A stretch of 64,000 bases of DNA from Bacteroides mediterraneensis (GTDB taxonomy: Bacteria > Bacteroidota > Bacteroidia > Bacteroidales > Bacteroidaceae). Below, piece after piece: positions 7,823-16,529 of the stretch; within the stretch, counting starts at the first letter, position 1; each line of letters starts with the position of its first letter. The notes beneath the pieces were generated by a model that worked only from the letters and a program-made list of their open reading frames with translations, did not search any database and was not told the origin of the DNA. A program made the position numbers and the translations under genes. The stretch lies in contig NZ_JACJKA010000013.1 of assembly GCF_016900355.1 (NCBI RefSeq), positions 1 through 64,000 of the forward strand, written 5' to 3'.

Positions 7823-9226
7823 TTAGAACTGGAAGAAGTTCTTGGCGTTGTAGTAGCTGATGTCTTCCACCATCTGCTGTACGCGTGGCATTTCGCTGAC
7901 AGGGATTTCTCCGTTTTCTACGTCTTTACCCAGCAGATTGCAGAGCGTACGGCGGAAATATTCATGACGCGGATAGGAGAGGAATGAACGGGAGTCGGTG
8001 AGCATGCCCACAAAGCGACTCAACAGACCTAACAGGGAGAGTGCGTTCATCTGTTTCTCCATACCGTCTTTCTGGTCGAGGAACCACCAGCCTGAACCGA
8101 ACTGAATCTTGCCCGGTATCGTGCCGTCTTGGAAGTTGCCCAGCATGGTGGCAATCACTTCGTTGGCACAAGGGTTCAGGTTGTAGAGGATGGTCTTGGT
8201 AAGCTTGCCTTCTGTATTCAGGCGGTCAAGGAACTTCGACATGGATTTGGCGGTATTGAATTCACCGATAGAGTCGAAGCCGGTATCCGGTCCAATCAGC
8301 TTGAACATCTTCGTGTTGTTGTTGCGGATGGCGCCGTAGTGGTATTGTTGTGTCCAACCGGTTTCATAGTCCATCTCACCAAATACAACCAACATGGCTG
8401 ATTTGTATTTCAGAATTTCTTCGTGGGTTAACGGAGTTCCACCATATACCTTGTTAAAGATGGCACGGATTTCCGCATCGGTATAGTCTTCTGCATAAAA
8501 CTCTTCCAGACCGTGGTCAGACAGCTTGCAACCTTGTGCCGCAAAGAATTCATGACGTTTACGCAGAGCCTCCACCATATTGTCAAAGCTGGAGATGCTG
8601 ACACCGCTTACTTCACTCAGCTTTTCTACATAGGCGCGGAAGTCAGCCGGCACTTCCACAGCCATGGCTTTGTCCGGACGCCATGTCGGCAGCATCTTGA
8701 TTTCAAAACCGCTTTCACGGGTAGCAATATGGTATTCCAGTGAATCAACCGGGTCATCGGTCGTGCAGACCGTTTCTACGTGGTAACGGCGCATTAGGTT
8801 GCGGGCAGAATATTCCGGTGTAGCCAGTTTGGCATTGCATTCGTCAAAGATTTCGCGGGCGGTAGACGGATTCAGAATCTTTTCGATGCCGAAAGCAGTC
8901 TTCAATTCCAAGTGTGTCCAGTGGTACAATGGGTTGCGGAGCGTGTAGGGAACGGTCTCGGCCCATTTCTCAAATTTTTCCCAGTCGGATGCATCACCGG
9001 TACAATAACGTTCAGCTACGCCGTTGCTTCGCATGGCACGCCATTTATAGTGGTCACCTCCCAGCCAGATTTCGGTGATAGACTTGAATTGGTAATCGTC
9101 GGCCACCATTTTCGGACTCAGGTGGCAGTGGTAGTCGATAATCGGCATCTTGGCCGCATGGTTGTGATATAATTCCTGTGCGGTTTCAGTTTGCAGCAGG
9201 AAGTTTTCATCCATAAATTTCTTCAT
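7823..9226 (-). CDS. uxaC: Uronate isomerase
   Basis: UxaC interconverts D-glucuronate with D-fructuronate and D-galacturonate with D-tagaturonate, the first step in hexuronate use. The 467-residue protein has the amidohydrolase-fold metal site IDYHCHLSP (near residue 31), the conserved TDDPVDSLEYH stretch (near 157) and the C-terminal GMLTDSRSFLSYPRHEYFRR signature (near 409). Length is normal. It is divergent from uxaB, which reduces its product tagaturonate, so the two form a functional pair probably controlled from the shared 298-base region. Cytoplasmic. Confidence 0.97.
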   Translation of the reverse strand: MKKFMDENFLLQTETAQELYHNHAAKMPIIDYHCHLSPKMVADDYQFKSITEIWLGGDHYKWRAMRSNGVAERYCTGDASDWEKFEKWAETVPYTLRNPLYHWTHLELKTAFGIEKILNPSTAREIFDECNAKLATPEYSARNLMRRYHVETVCTTDDPVDSLEYHIATRESGFEIKMLPTWRPDKAMAVEVPADFRAYVEKLSEVSGVSISSFDNMVEALRKRHEFFAAQGCKLSDHGLEEFYAEDYTDAEIRAIFNKVYGGTPLTHEEILKYKSAMLVVFGEMDYETGWTQQYHYGAIRNNNTKMFKLIGPDTGFDSIGEFNTAKSMSKFLDRLNTEGKLTKTILYNLNPCANEVIATMLGNFQDGTIPGKIQFGSGWWFLDQKDGMEKQMNALSLLGLLSRFVGMLTDSRSFLSYPRHEYFRRTLCNLLGKDVENGEIPVSEMPRVQQMVEDISYYNAKNFFQF

Positions 9227-9282
9227 GACGAATATGTTTTAAATGTTTGTAGAGTTGAACTTGTGCGTAAGGTTACAATTTA

Positions 9283-9302
9283 TTTATGTTGGGCAACATA
9301 AA
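9283..9302. promoter_or_regulatory. Palindromic operator candidate between uxaC and uxaB
   Basis: TTTATGTTG GG CAACATAAA is a perfect 9-bp inverted repeat with a 2-base centre, located 57 bases before the uxaC start and about 220 before uxaB. Its length and symmetry fit a LacI- or GntR-type dimer, but no regulator gene is nearby. Confidence 0.5.
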
Positions 9303-9347
9303 ATATCGATTGCCCTTCCGTTATCGAACACGAAAGTAGAAATTTTC

Positions 9348-9377
9348 TTTGGAATAACAAAATATTTATTACCTTTG
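9348..9377 (+). promoter_or_regulatory. Promoter of uxaB
   Basis: TTTG (9348-9351) and TACCTTTG (9370-9377) are separated by 18 bases. The predicted leader of uxaB is about 140 bases, long enough to hold regulatory structure. Confidence 0.6.
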
Positions 9378-9524
9378 CAACACTCATTTATGAAAATTAA
9401 TGTTGTCGGAGTGAATTTAATTGGCTGAAAAATAAATATTTATAGTTCTCCCTTAATGGCCTGTACGCCTGTTTCTTCCATAGATGAGTGAAAGAGGAAC
9501 AATTTTGTGCATTAAAGATATAGT

Positions 9525-10964
9525 ATGAAAGCATTGAACAAAGAGACCGCTCATAAGACGGTCCGTCCGGAAAGAATCATCCAGTTTGGTGAGGGAAACT
9601 TCCTCCGTGCATTCGTAGATTGGATTATTTACAACATGAATGAAAAAGCCGACTTCAACAGCAGTGTGGTTGTGGTACAGCCTATTGAAAAGGGAATGAT
9701 TGACAAACTGAACGCTCAAGATTGCTTGTATCATGTCAACCTACAGGGATTAGAGAAAGGGCAGGCCGTGAATAGCCTGACGATGATTGATGTCATCAGC
9801 CGTGCCCTGAATCCTTACCATCAGTTCCAGGATTTCCTGAAGCTGGCTGAACAACCTGAAATGCGTTTCGTGATTTCTAATACAACGGAAGCGGGTATTG
9901 CTTTCGACCCTTCTTGCAAGCTTGACGATGCGCCGGCTTCTTCATATCCCGGAAAGCTGACACAGCTTTTGTATCATCGCTATCAGACCTTCCAAGGCGA
10001 TATGTCGAAAGGGTTGATTATCTTCCCGTGTGAATTGATTTTCCTGAACGGACACAAGCTGAAGGAAACCATCTACCAGTACATCGAACTTTGGAACTTG
10101 GGCGACGGTTTCAAGAATTGGTTTGAAAAAGCCTGTGGTGTATATGCTACCTTGGTCGATCGTATCGTACCGGGATTTCCACGCAAGGACATCGACGCCA
10201 TTAAGGAAAAGTTGCAGTATGACGATAACATGGTGGTACAGGCCGAGATTTTCCACTTGTGGGTCATCGAGGCACCGAAGGAAGTCGCTGCTGAATTCCC
10301 TGCCGACAAGGCCGGATTGAACGTGCTGTTTGTGCCGTCGGAAGCCCCGTATCACGAAAGGAAGGTAACCTTGCTGAACGGCCCGCATACCGTACTTTCT
10401 CCGGTGGCTTATCTTTCCGGCATCAATATCGTGCGCGATGCCTGCCAGCATCCGGTAGTAGGTAAATTCATCCATAAGGTAATGTTTGACGAGCTGATGG
10501 AAACTTTAAACCTGCCGAAAGAGGAACTGGAGAAATTTGCCCACGACGTGCTGGAACGCTTCAACAATCCGTTTGTTGACCATCAGGTGACTTCCATCAT
10601 GCTGAATTCCTTCCCGAAATATCAGACCCGTGATCTGCCTGGTTTGAAGACTTATCTGCAGCGCAAGGGTAAACTGCCTGAAGGATTAGTTTTGGGACTT
10701 GCTGCCATTATTACTTACTATAAAGGAGGCGTACGTGCCGACGGGGCTGAAATCGTGCCCAACGACGCACCGGAAATCATGGATTTGCTGAAACAGTTGT
10801 GGGCTACGGGTGATACGGCCAAGATTGCGGAAGGTGTGCTGGGAGCAACCTCTATCTGGGGCGAAGATTTGAATCTGATTCCGGGATTGAAGGACGCTGT
10901 GAAGAAAGATTTGGACAGCATTCAGGAAAAAGGCATGCTGGAAACCGTAAAGACCATTCTTTGA
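9525..10964 (+). CDS. uxaB: Tagaturonate reductase (altronate oxidoreductase)
   Basis: UxaB reduces D-tagaturonate to D-altronate with NADH. The 479-residue protein is a member of the mannitol dehydrogenase family: the N-terminal nucleotide-binding start IIQFGEGNFLRAFVDWI (about residues 18-34) and the catalytic-region signature KVTLLNGPHTVLSP (about 280-293, family pattern K...LN..H) are plain. It pairs with divergent uxaC. The next enzyme, altronate dehydratase, is not in the window. Terminated by a strong hairpin. The near relative fructuronate reductase (UxuB) is possible but the motif context and length favour UxaB. Confidence 0.93.
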   Translation: MKALNKETAHKTVRPERIIQFGEGNFLRAFVDWIIYNMNEKADFNSSVVVVQPIEKGMIDKLNAQDCLYHVNLQGLEKGQAVNSLTMIDVISRALNPYHQFQDFLKLAEQPEMRFVISNTTEAGIAFDPSCKLDDAPASSYPGKLTQLLYHRYQTFQGDMSKGLIIFPCELIFLNGHKLKETIYQYIELWNLGDGFKNWFEKACGVYATLVDRIVPGFPRKDIDAIKEKLQYDDNMVVQAEIFHLWVIEAPKEVAAEFPADKAGLNVLFVPSEAPYHERKVTLLNGPHTVLSPVAYLSGINIVRDACQHPVVGKFIHKVMFDELMETLNLPKEELEKFAHDVLERFNNPFVDHQVTSIMLNSFPKYQTRDLPGLKTYLQRKGKLPEGLVLGLAAIITYYKGGVRADGAEIVPNDAPEIMDLLKQLWATGDTAKIAEGVLGATSIWGEDLNLIPGLKDAVKKDLDSIQEKGMLETVKTIL

Positions 10965-10995
10965 TAATTAATTGTTAGAATTCCATAGTCTTTTG

Positions 10996-11036
10996 ACGGG
11001 AGGAAAGGCGGACAAAGGGCCGTTTCCTCCCGTTTT
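10996..11036 (+). terminator. Rho-independent terminator of uxaB
   Basis: ACGGGAGGAAA (10996-11006) pairs with TTTCCTCCCGT (11023-11033) and TTT follows. It is the only strong structure in the gap to the next gene. Confidence 0.8.
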
Positions 11037-11088
11037 GCTTGTATAAACTTGCATTTTTGATTCTTTTTTTATATCTTGCCTTTCAAAG

Positions 11089-11095
11089 AAGGAGG
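11089..11095 (+). promoter_or_regulatory. Strong Shine-Dalgarno sequence
   Basis: AAGGAGG lies 5 bases before the ATG at 11101. Such a site is unusual here, since Bacteroidetes genes mostly lack a Shine-Dalgarno sequence, and it fixes this start codon. Confidence 0.6.
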
Positions 11096-11100
11096 CAGGT

Positions 11101-11889
11101 ATGGAGATTACCGCACAAATACAGAAGGAATTGGAGCTTTTCAACCGTGGACGCATGCGTGACAATGGAGCCTATCTTATCAGTATGGCGACTGAGTATC
11201 GCCCCTATTATGCGCTGTGGCGCGAATTTCTTTCTCCTCATTCGTATCTCTTTGTCCGCACGCTGGGGGTAACGCTGGATGTGGCTTCGGCTCGTGCATT
11301 CTCGATGTTGCAGAACTGTAATGTGAGGTTGGAAACGGCCGACAATGAACGGTTTGAACCGTATTACGGTCTTCTGGATGACCTGATGCCTTTTGGCAAG
11401 TACAAAGGAAAGCATCTGGCAGAGATTTATTACATTGATCCTTCGTATATACTTTGGCTGGCCAATAAGTTTGAACCGCACAACCCGCGCTATGAACGTA
11501 CAGTGGAACTGGCCAAGCGTTTTGCCGTGGTACACTTTGAACTGACCGTGCGCAAGCCGCGTATTGCTTCCGTCAGCCGATTTGTGCGGGAAGTGGGGGA
11601 TACGTTGAAAGATTTGCAGGTGACGGTACTTCACGTGCGGTTGCAGGTAGATACTTATAAACCTGATTTTTTTGTCGACCAGAACGTGCTGGCAGCTGAC
11701 CGCGACGGCAACCGTTTTACGTTTCTCGTCAAGGCCCGTGCCCGTAGCCTGAGCCCCAATGTGCTGAGTTGCCGTAGTCGGGCGATTGAACCGCAGCAGT
11801 TTCTGCATTTGCTGTCAGCCAAGGTGATGTCGCACTATGAATCACACGGGGTACGCTATACCCGGTTGGGGTATGTGAAACTGGCGTGA
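11101..11889 (+). CDS. Protein with exonuclease-X C-terminal-type module
   Basis: The 262-residue protein has no signal peptide. Its recognisable part is residues 97-120, MPFGKYKGKHLAEIYYIDPSY and on, which matches the small module (exoDNA_X_C, related to DUF3820) found at the C-terminus of some DEDD exonucleases. The flanking N- and C-terminal regions, rich in arginine and valine, are not recognised. The exonuclease gene at 39818-40594 carries the same kind of module (FGKYKGIPVAEVL). A nucleic-acid related role is inferred. No DEDD catalytic residues are seen here, so it is probably not itself a nuclease. Its 3' end overlaps folK on the other strand by 34 bases. Confidence 0.75.
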   Translation: MEITAQIQKELELFNRGRMRDNGAYLISMATEYRPYYALWREFLSPHSYLFVRTLGVTLDVASARAFSMLQNCNVRLETADNERFEPYYGLLDDLMPFGKYKGKHLAEIYYIDPSYILWLANKFEPHNPRYERTVELAKRFAVVHFELTVRKPRIASVSRFVREVGDTLKDLQVTVLHVRLQVDTYKPDFFVDQNVLAADRDGNRFTFLVKARARSLSPNVLSCRSRAIEPQQFLHLLSAKVMSHYESHGVRYTRLGYVKLA

Positions 11890-12263
11890 AGGAAGGCCCG
11901 GCGTACGTATTCTTTTTTCAAATCCAAGGGTTTGAGCACCTGCTGGTCGTAGGTCAGCAAGTCGATGTCGAGGGGGATGCGTCCTTCCTCTTTGCTTTGG
12001 GGCGTCCTACCGTTGCTCTGTTCGATTTCTTTCAGCAAGCTCCGTACCTCCATTATGGCCAGTGAGGTATGAAAACGGGCTGCCCGGTTCAGAAACGGTT
12101 GCGGGTTGCTCATCCTTTCCGGCTGTGTTTCGACGATTTCCCCCCATTCAATTCCCGGGAAAAGTCGTTGCAGCGACTCTTCTGCATTCTTCAGATGAAG
12201 CTGGGCGTCCAGGTTGGAGCCCATGCAGAGCAGGCAGGTATGAGATACATCAGTTTCGGGCAT
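11856..12263 (-). CDS. folK: HPPK, folate pathway pyrophosphokinase
   Basis: FolK transfers pyrophosphate from ATP to 6-hydroxymethyl-7,8-dihydropterin, the step before dihydropteroate synthase. The protein shows the N-terminal CLLCMGSNLDAQLHLKNAE (usual form LGSN...R...L..A) and the HPPK signature EGRIPLDIDLLTYD (about residues 105-118) with its two metal-binding aspartates. I choose the ATG at 12261-12263 (135 residues); a longer frame from a TTG at 12290 adds only unlikely residues. The protein is a little short for the family (about 160). It overlaps lgt by 14 bases, so translation may be coupled, and overlaps the convergent gene by 34 bases. Confidence 0.9.
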   Translation of the reverse strand: MPETDVSHTCLLCMGSNLDAQLHLKNAEESLQRLFPGIEWGEIVETQPERMSNPQPFLNRAARFHTSLAIMEVRSLLKEIEQSNGRTPQSKEEGRIPLDIDLLTYDQQVLKPLDLKKEYVRRAFLHASFTYPNRV

Positions 12264-13083
12264 GACGGGTATGTGTTTTATGGAATACAAAATACAATCC
12301 TATGGCGATGAAGGGGAGGCTCAGAATTTGTCCCATGTCTATCGGAAGAGCATTTTCAAAGTCCACTTGTCTTTCCTTCAGGAATTCCACGAAGAAACGG
12401 AAGGTAAAAATCAGGGTGATGCACAGACCGAAATAAAATCCTTTCTGCACACGGTCTTTCCGTGTCCGGTAGACGACCAGCATAATCAGGAAGAAGACGA
12501 AATACGCCAGTGCCTCGTAGAGCTGGGCCGGATGGCGGGGTTGCATGTCCACACGTTCAAAGACGAAGGCCCAAGGCACATTCGTGGGCATGCCGATGAT
12601 TTCAGAGTTCATCAGATTGGCCAGACGGATGAATCCGGCCCCCAAAGGAGCCGCGATGCCCATCATGTCGAGAATATCAAGGAAATGGATTTTCGTTTTC
12701 CGGCAGAAAAGGACCAGAGCTAAAATCAGTCCCAGCGTACCACCGTGGCTGGCCAGTCCGGCATATCCGGTGAACACCCATCCCCCTTGTGGCAGGAAGT
12801 GAACCGGAAGGATGATTTCCAGCGGATGGCTCAGGAAATACTGCGGGTCATAAAAGAGACAGTGTCCCAATCGTGCTCCGGCAAAAATCCCGATGAAACT
12901 GTAAGTGAACAGGGTCTGAAATGTATCCAGCGGAAGCCCTTTCTGTTTGTACAAACGGTAGACCACTTGCGTGCCGCTCAGGATGGCGATAACCCAGCAC
13001 ACGCTATACCATCGGAGTGTAAACCCTCCAAGGTGAAACAGAGCCGGGTCCGGGTTCCAGTGTATATAAAGTAATTCCCTCAT
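12250..13083 (-). CDS. lgt: Prolipoprotein diacylglyceryl transferase
   Basis: Lgt attaches diacylglycerol to the lipobox cysteine of prolipoproteins at the inner membrane, the first step for lipoproteins such as the BamD, PstS-like and pullulanase proteins of this window. The 277-residue protein has about seven membrane helices and the conserved GARLGHCLFYDPQYFLSHP stretch (near residue 80), the GLASHGG motif (near 108), GAGFIRLANLMNSEIIG (near 145, corresponding to the Lgt signature G...R..NF.N.E..G) and RHPAQLYEA (near 180). I use the ATG at 13081-13083, because the -7 box at 13105-13112 lies just upstream and overlaps the alternative TTG start. Confidence 0.96.
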   Translation of the reverse strand: MRELLYIHWNPDPALFHLGGFTLRWYSVCWVIAILSGTQVVYRLYKQKGLPLDTFQTLFTYSFIGIFAGARLGHCLFYDPQYFLSHPLEIILPVHFLPQGGWVFTGYAGLASHGGTLGLILALVLFCRKTKIHFLDILDMMGIAAPLGAGFIRLANLMNSEIIGMPTNVPWAFVFERVDMQPRHPAQLYEALAYFVFFLIMLVVYRTRKDRVQKGFYFGLCITLIFTFRFFVEFLKERQVDFENALPIDMGQILSLPFIAIGLYFVFHKTHTRHARN

Positions 13084-13104
13084 CTTTCCCTTTTTGAATT
13101 GGCG

Positions 13105-13112
13105 CAAAGGTA
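13105..13112 (-). promoter_or_regulatory. -7 box for lgt-folK
   Basis: On the minus strand the sequence is TACCTTTG, a perfect TAnnTTTG. No clear TTTG is seen at -33. Transcription should begin about 15 bases before the lgt ATG. Confidence 0.6.
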
Positions 13113-13148
13113 AGGAAAAATGAGGGAATATGCGAATGAAAAAATAAC

Positions 13149-14102
13149 TTACGAATTTTCTGCAGTAGATTGTGCTTGTTGGTAGGCTTCCATTTCTTTC
13201 CGGCTACGGCTGGAAGTAACCAGATAGACCCCGCCGAAAATCAGTACTACGGCAATGATTTTGGTCAGGTTGAAGGAATCCATGCCCCAGCATACGGCCA
13301 CGATGCAGGCTACCAGCGGCTGGATGTAGTTGTACATACCGGCTACCGTCGGGCGAAGGTTCTTCTGTCCCACCACAATCAACATGTAGCTTACGAATGT
13401 GGCACCTACCACGATGAAGATCAAGCTGCCGATTTCAGTGGCCTGCAATCCGGCCCAGTCGGAATTCATCAAATCGCGGGCCGAGAAGGGAAGTGTGCAG
13501 ATAAAGGAATAGGTGAACATCCATTTCATGATGGTGATGAGCGAATACTTGTTCACGAAATCCTTGAAGCGCACGATGTAGAAAGCATAGCAGAACTGGG
13601 CGAACAGTACCAGCAAATCTCCCCAGATGGCCGTGTGGCTGACAGAAGAAGCGGCCGGCTGGTTCTGACTGCTTCCTAAGATAAGCAGCAAGGCACCTCC
13701 CGCACCACAGGCAATACCCAGCACTTTTTTCCCGGTTATCGGTTCTTTCAAGATGAAGGCGGCCAGTACCATAGCCCAAAGCGGCATACTTGTTGTAATG
13801 ATGGACGCATCGCCCGGTGAGCTCAGGCTCACGCCGAAGATAAACGAACCCTGATTGAACACGATGGCAAACAGGGAGGCGAAAAACAGTGTAATCAAAT
13901 CCTTGTGGTTGACGTGTTCCGGTTTTTGAAACAAGGAAGCAATCCAGAACAATACCATGGCTCCCCCGATACGCAAGTCTGTAACGACCAACGGTGTGAC
14001 GGCCCCTCCGGCCATCAGCAGTTTGGACATAGGCGACATCAGTCCCCACATTGTGTTGGCTCCCAGCATGGAAGCATGTCCTTTCCAGCTAAATTTTTCC
14101 AT
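13149..14102 (-). CDS. EamA-family (DMT) transporter
   Basis: The 317-residue inner-membrane protein has ten predicted helices arranged as two EamA repeats (about residues 10-140 and 160-295), typical of drug/metabolite transporters. The motif WGLMSPMSKLLM near residue 20 and FGGVYLVTSSRSR at the C-terminal end of the last helix fit. Substrate cannot be told; related proteins export amino acids or metabolites. Transcribed alone from a TAACTTTG -7 box and divergent from the AraC regulator at 14188, which could control it (inference from position). Confidence 0.88.
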   Translation of the reverse strand: MEKFSWKGHASMLGANTMWGLMSPMSKLLMAGGAVTPLVVTDLRIGGAMVLFWIASLFQKPEHVNHKDLITLFFASLFAIVFNQGSFIFGVSLSSPGDASIITTSMPLWAMVLAAFILKEPITGKKVLGIACGAGGALLLILGSSQNQPAASSVSHTAIWGDLLVLFAQFCYAFYIVRFKDFVNKYSLITIMKWMFTYSFICTLPFSARDLMNSDWAGLQATEIGSLIFIVVGATFVSYMLIVVGQKNLRPTVAGMYNYIQPLVACIVAVCWGMDSFNLTKIIAVVLIFGGVYLVTSSRSRKEMEAYQQAQSTAENS

Positions 14103-14137
14103 ATAGTCTGTGTCTTAATTATTTTCAAAAAACGTTG

Positions 14138-14145
14138 CAAAGTTA
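14138..14145 (-). promoter_or_regulatory. -7 box for the EamA transporter gene
   Basis: TAACTTTG on the minus strand, 35 bases before the ATG. No clear -33 box. Confidence 0.5.
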
Positions 14146-14169
14146 GGAAGGAGTGAGGGATTAATATTG

Positions 14170-14177
14170 TATTTTTG
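14170..14177 (+). promoter_or_regulatory. -7 box for the AraC-type regulator
   Basis: TATTTTTG matches TAnnTTTG and lies 10 bases before the ATG at 14188, so the leader would be only a few bases. This argues against the upstream TTG start at 14167. Confidence 0.45.
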
Positions 14178-14187
14178 TGCTATAATC

Positions 14188-15051
14188 ATGAAGAATACGA
14201 CTATGTGGAAGGAAAATCTGTATCAGCAGGTGGAGATTCTTTTAAGGGAGCATGATGAATTTCCAATCGGGGAGCACCAGCACTCGTTTTTTGAGATGGC
14301 CTATATCCTGGAGGGGAGCGGCACTTTCTGTGCCCATACGGTGGGCAGCGAGCGGGAGTGTCATACCTACGAGGCGGGCGACCTCTTCCTGATTCCGCCC
14401 AGCCGGATACACGTGTACACCATCCGCACGCACAGCCGTTATGTGTTCATCCGCTTTACGGAGAATTATGTGTTCGACAGCATCGGCCACTACGTGGGGC
14501 GCGCGCTTGAGGTGCAGTCGGGGTTCCGGATGCAGCCGGCTGCGGCCGACCGTGAAGCCATCCGTCGGCTTATGGAACTGCTGGTGGAAGAAGCCTCCGG
14601 CAAGCGTGCCTTGTCCGAGATGCTTTTGTCGAACTATGTGAACAGCCTCATTTTGCTGACTGCCCGGGGACTGGATGCCACGGAGACAGGCGTGAGGCCG
14701 GAAGGCGACAAGGCCCGGAACCTGCTGCTCTACATCGAGCAGCACATTGACCAGCCCGATGAGCTCCGGCTGGAAGCCCTTGCCGCCCGCTTTCAGTTGT
14801 CGCCCACCTACATCGGACGTTTCTTCAAGCGGAATTTCGGTGAAGATTTCCGGCTTTATGTCTCCAAGAACCGCCTGAAGCGGGTGGAGGAGTTGCTCAC
14901 GGGCACCCGCATGAGTGTGAAGGAGATAGCCAGTCGGATGGGATACATCGACTCCTGCTACCTGAACAAACTTTTCCGGCAGCACCATGGGATGACGCCC
15001 ATGGACTACCGGAAAGCGCATACACCCGAAACCGGCGGGCATCAGTTGTAA
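14188..15051 (+). CDS. AraC-family transcriptional regulator
   Basis: The 287-residue protein has an N-terminal cupin sensor domain (about 15-140, with EHQHSFFEMAYILEGSG and the GDLFLIPPSRIH turn) and a C-terminal double helix-turn-helix (about 180-280, with LEALAARFQLSPTYIGRFFK and SVKEIASRMGYIDSCYLNKLF). Such regulators respond to small ligands, often sugars, and act on neighbouring genes. The divergent EamA transporter is the nearest target candidate. I prefer the ATG at 14188; ATG 14203 is also possible. G+C is visibly higher than in the neighbours. Its last 10 bases overlap the convergent lipoprotein gene. Confidence 0.9.
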   Translation: MKNTTMWKENLYQQVEILLREHDEFPIGEHQHSFFEMAYILEGSGTFCAHTVGSERECHTYEAGDLFLIPPSRIHVYTIRTHSRYVFIRFTENYVFDSIGHYVGRALEVQSGFRMQPAAADREAIRRLMELLVEEASGKRALSEMLLSNYVNSLILLTARGLDATETGVRPEGDKARNLLLYIEQHIDQPDELRLEALAARFQLSPTYIGRFFKRNFGEDFRLYVSKNRLKRVEELLTGTRMSVKEIASRMGYIDSCYLNKLFRQHHGMTPMDYRKAHTPETGGHQL

Positions 15052-16406
15052 GTAATCTCGAAAGTAAGCGTGTCGTAGGCCTCCTTAGCGGTTTCCTTCA
15101 CGTTCTTTTCTTCGTATTGATATCCCCTGTCCGGATTTTTGGGGTCAATCAGTTCCGTACCTACCACCACATCATATTCCCGTGTCACGACTTCGAAGTA
15201 GTCTTTGAAGAGAATCGACTGCAGGTTCTGTTCGTTGTCGAACGTATAATTAAGGTCACTAGGTTTTTGAATTTCCCGGATATACTTGGATGATTCATGT
15301 TCCGTGACCCCCGGAGTCAGATAGGCCTTTTGTGTGCTGCTCGCCTGATTCATGGCTTGACCCGAGAAATGTTCAGGCAAGTAGTCTCCTGTTTTGCCCA
15401 TACGTCCGAGGTGGAATAAGAAATCAAAATCGTCGTCCGTCAGTAGATAGCCCATGATGTCGATGGGACCGCGGTTTGGATACTGATGGGTAAAGTCAGT
15501 GGTGGCGTCAAAGGTGTAAGAATAATTATCATTCGTATATTTCCCGTTGTAGTATTTGAAGGAAGCCAGTTTCCCGTCTGCATACGTGAACGTGTATTCC
15601 GAGCCTTCCTCTCCAGCGTCGGCATCCTTCATTTGAGCCAGGCGTCCGTCGTCCGTATAGGTGAAATTGATATAAGGAGTATAGTTTCCTGTTTCTTTCT
15701 CATCATGGAGAACACTTGTGACATTGCCGGCTTCATTCAGTTTGATGATGTAATGGGTTTCATAAGAATATGAACTGTAGGTTTCTTTCTCGTCCAGTGT
15801 GATTTCATTCTCGGACGTGTAGGTAAAGGTCCGGTTTACTTGTTGGCCTTCCTTTTGTATGGAAGTACCTATCATCCGGTTTTGGTCATCGTAACTGAAT
15901 TGCCAGATCGTCACTTCCGGGGTAGTGGTGATTCCTAACAGTGTATTTCTCTGCCAATCTGCGGTGTAACGTATTTCTTTTACCAGCTTGGTGGTTGTTA
16001 CTCCTTCGGAGCTGTCGCTTCCGGCTTGTTCTACGGTAATGGTGAGCGACTGTCCTCCACATTCAATGGTAATCACAGCTTTCCGGCTCGTAGTGCTTGT
16101 GTTGGGAGAGATGGTCAGCGTGAGACTTTGCTCACCGGCAGGACCGCTGTACGCACTGAGCGTAAGCCAGTCCACCTCACTGCCACCGCTCCGTTGGTCA
16201 GTAGCTGCCTTAATCCATGCCGTCCATGCCGAAGTGGCGGTAAATTTGATTTGCTCCTGCGTGTTGGTCGATGTCTTTGAGTCGAGTACCAAGGTGGGAG
16301 AAGTTCCTTCTGCCAGTTGGATGGTCTTTCCGTTGTCTTCGTTTTCACTGCTACATGCTCCGCACAATAATGCGGCAGATAACATAAGGGGAATCCAAGT
16401 TTTCAT
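15042..16406 (-). CDS. BACON-domain lipoprotein of unknown function
   Basis: The 454-residue protein starts with a lipoprotein signal (MKTWIPLMLSAALLCGAC, cysteine 18). Residues about 35-130 form a BACON-type domain, visible as FTATSAWTAWIK, WLTLSAYSGPAGEQSLTLTI and RKAVITIECGGQSLTITVEQ, a beta-sandwich common in Bacteroidetes surface lipoproteins. The rest has repeated tyrosine-rich strands such as FSYDDQNRMIG, FTYTSEN, FTYTDDGRLAQMKD and FTYADGKLASFKYYNGK, which resemble YD/RHS-like or DUF4595-like repeats. It is probably at the cell surface or in the periplasm. Stand-alone gene with its own -7 box. Confidence 0.8.
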   Translation of the reverse strand: MKTWIPLMLSAALLCGACSSENEDNGKTIQLAEGTSPTLVLDSKTSTNTQEQIKFTATSAWTAWIKAATDQRSGGSEVDWLTLSAYSGPAGEQSLTLTISPNTSTTSRKAVITIECGGQSLTITVEQAGSDSSEGVTTTKLVKEIRYTADWQRNTLLGITTTPEVTIWQFSYDDQNRMIGTSIQKEGQQVNRTFTYTSENEITLDEKETYSSYSYETHYIIKLNEAGNVTSVLHDEKETGNYTPYINFTYTDDGRLAQMKDADAGEEGSEYTFTYADGKLASFKYYNGKYTNDNYSYTFDATTDFTHQYPNRGPIDIMGYLLTDDDFDFLFHLGRMGKTGDYLPEHFSGQAMNQASSTQKAYLTPGVTEHESSKYIREIQKPSDLNYTFDNEQNLQSILFKDYFEVVTREYDVVVGTELIDPKNPDRGYQYEEKNVKETAKEAYDTLTFEITYN

Positions 16407-16434
16407 AAGAGAGAAGTTTTTAAGATTTATAAAG

Positions 16435-16442
16435 CAAAGGTA
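16435..16442 (-). promoter_or_regulatory. -7 box for the BACON lipoprotein gene
   Basis: TACCTTTG on the minus strand, 28 bases before the ATG. No clear -33 box. Confidence 0.55.
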
Positions 16443-16529
16443 GGTAATCGGGATATACTATTTCTCACTGAAAACCGTGATTTCCACTGTCTTCTGAAGG
16501 TTTTTCAAAGGGGAAAAAAGGCCTAAAAA

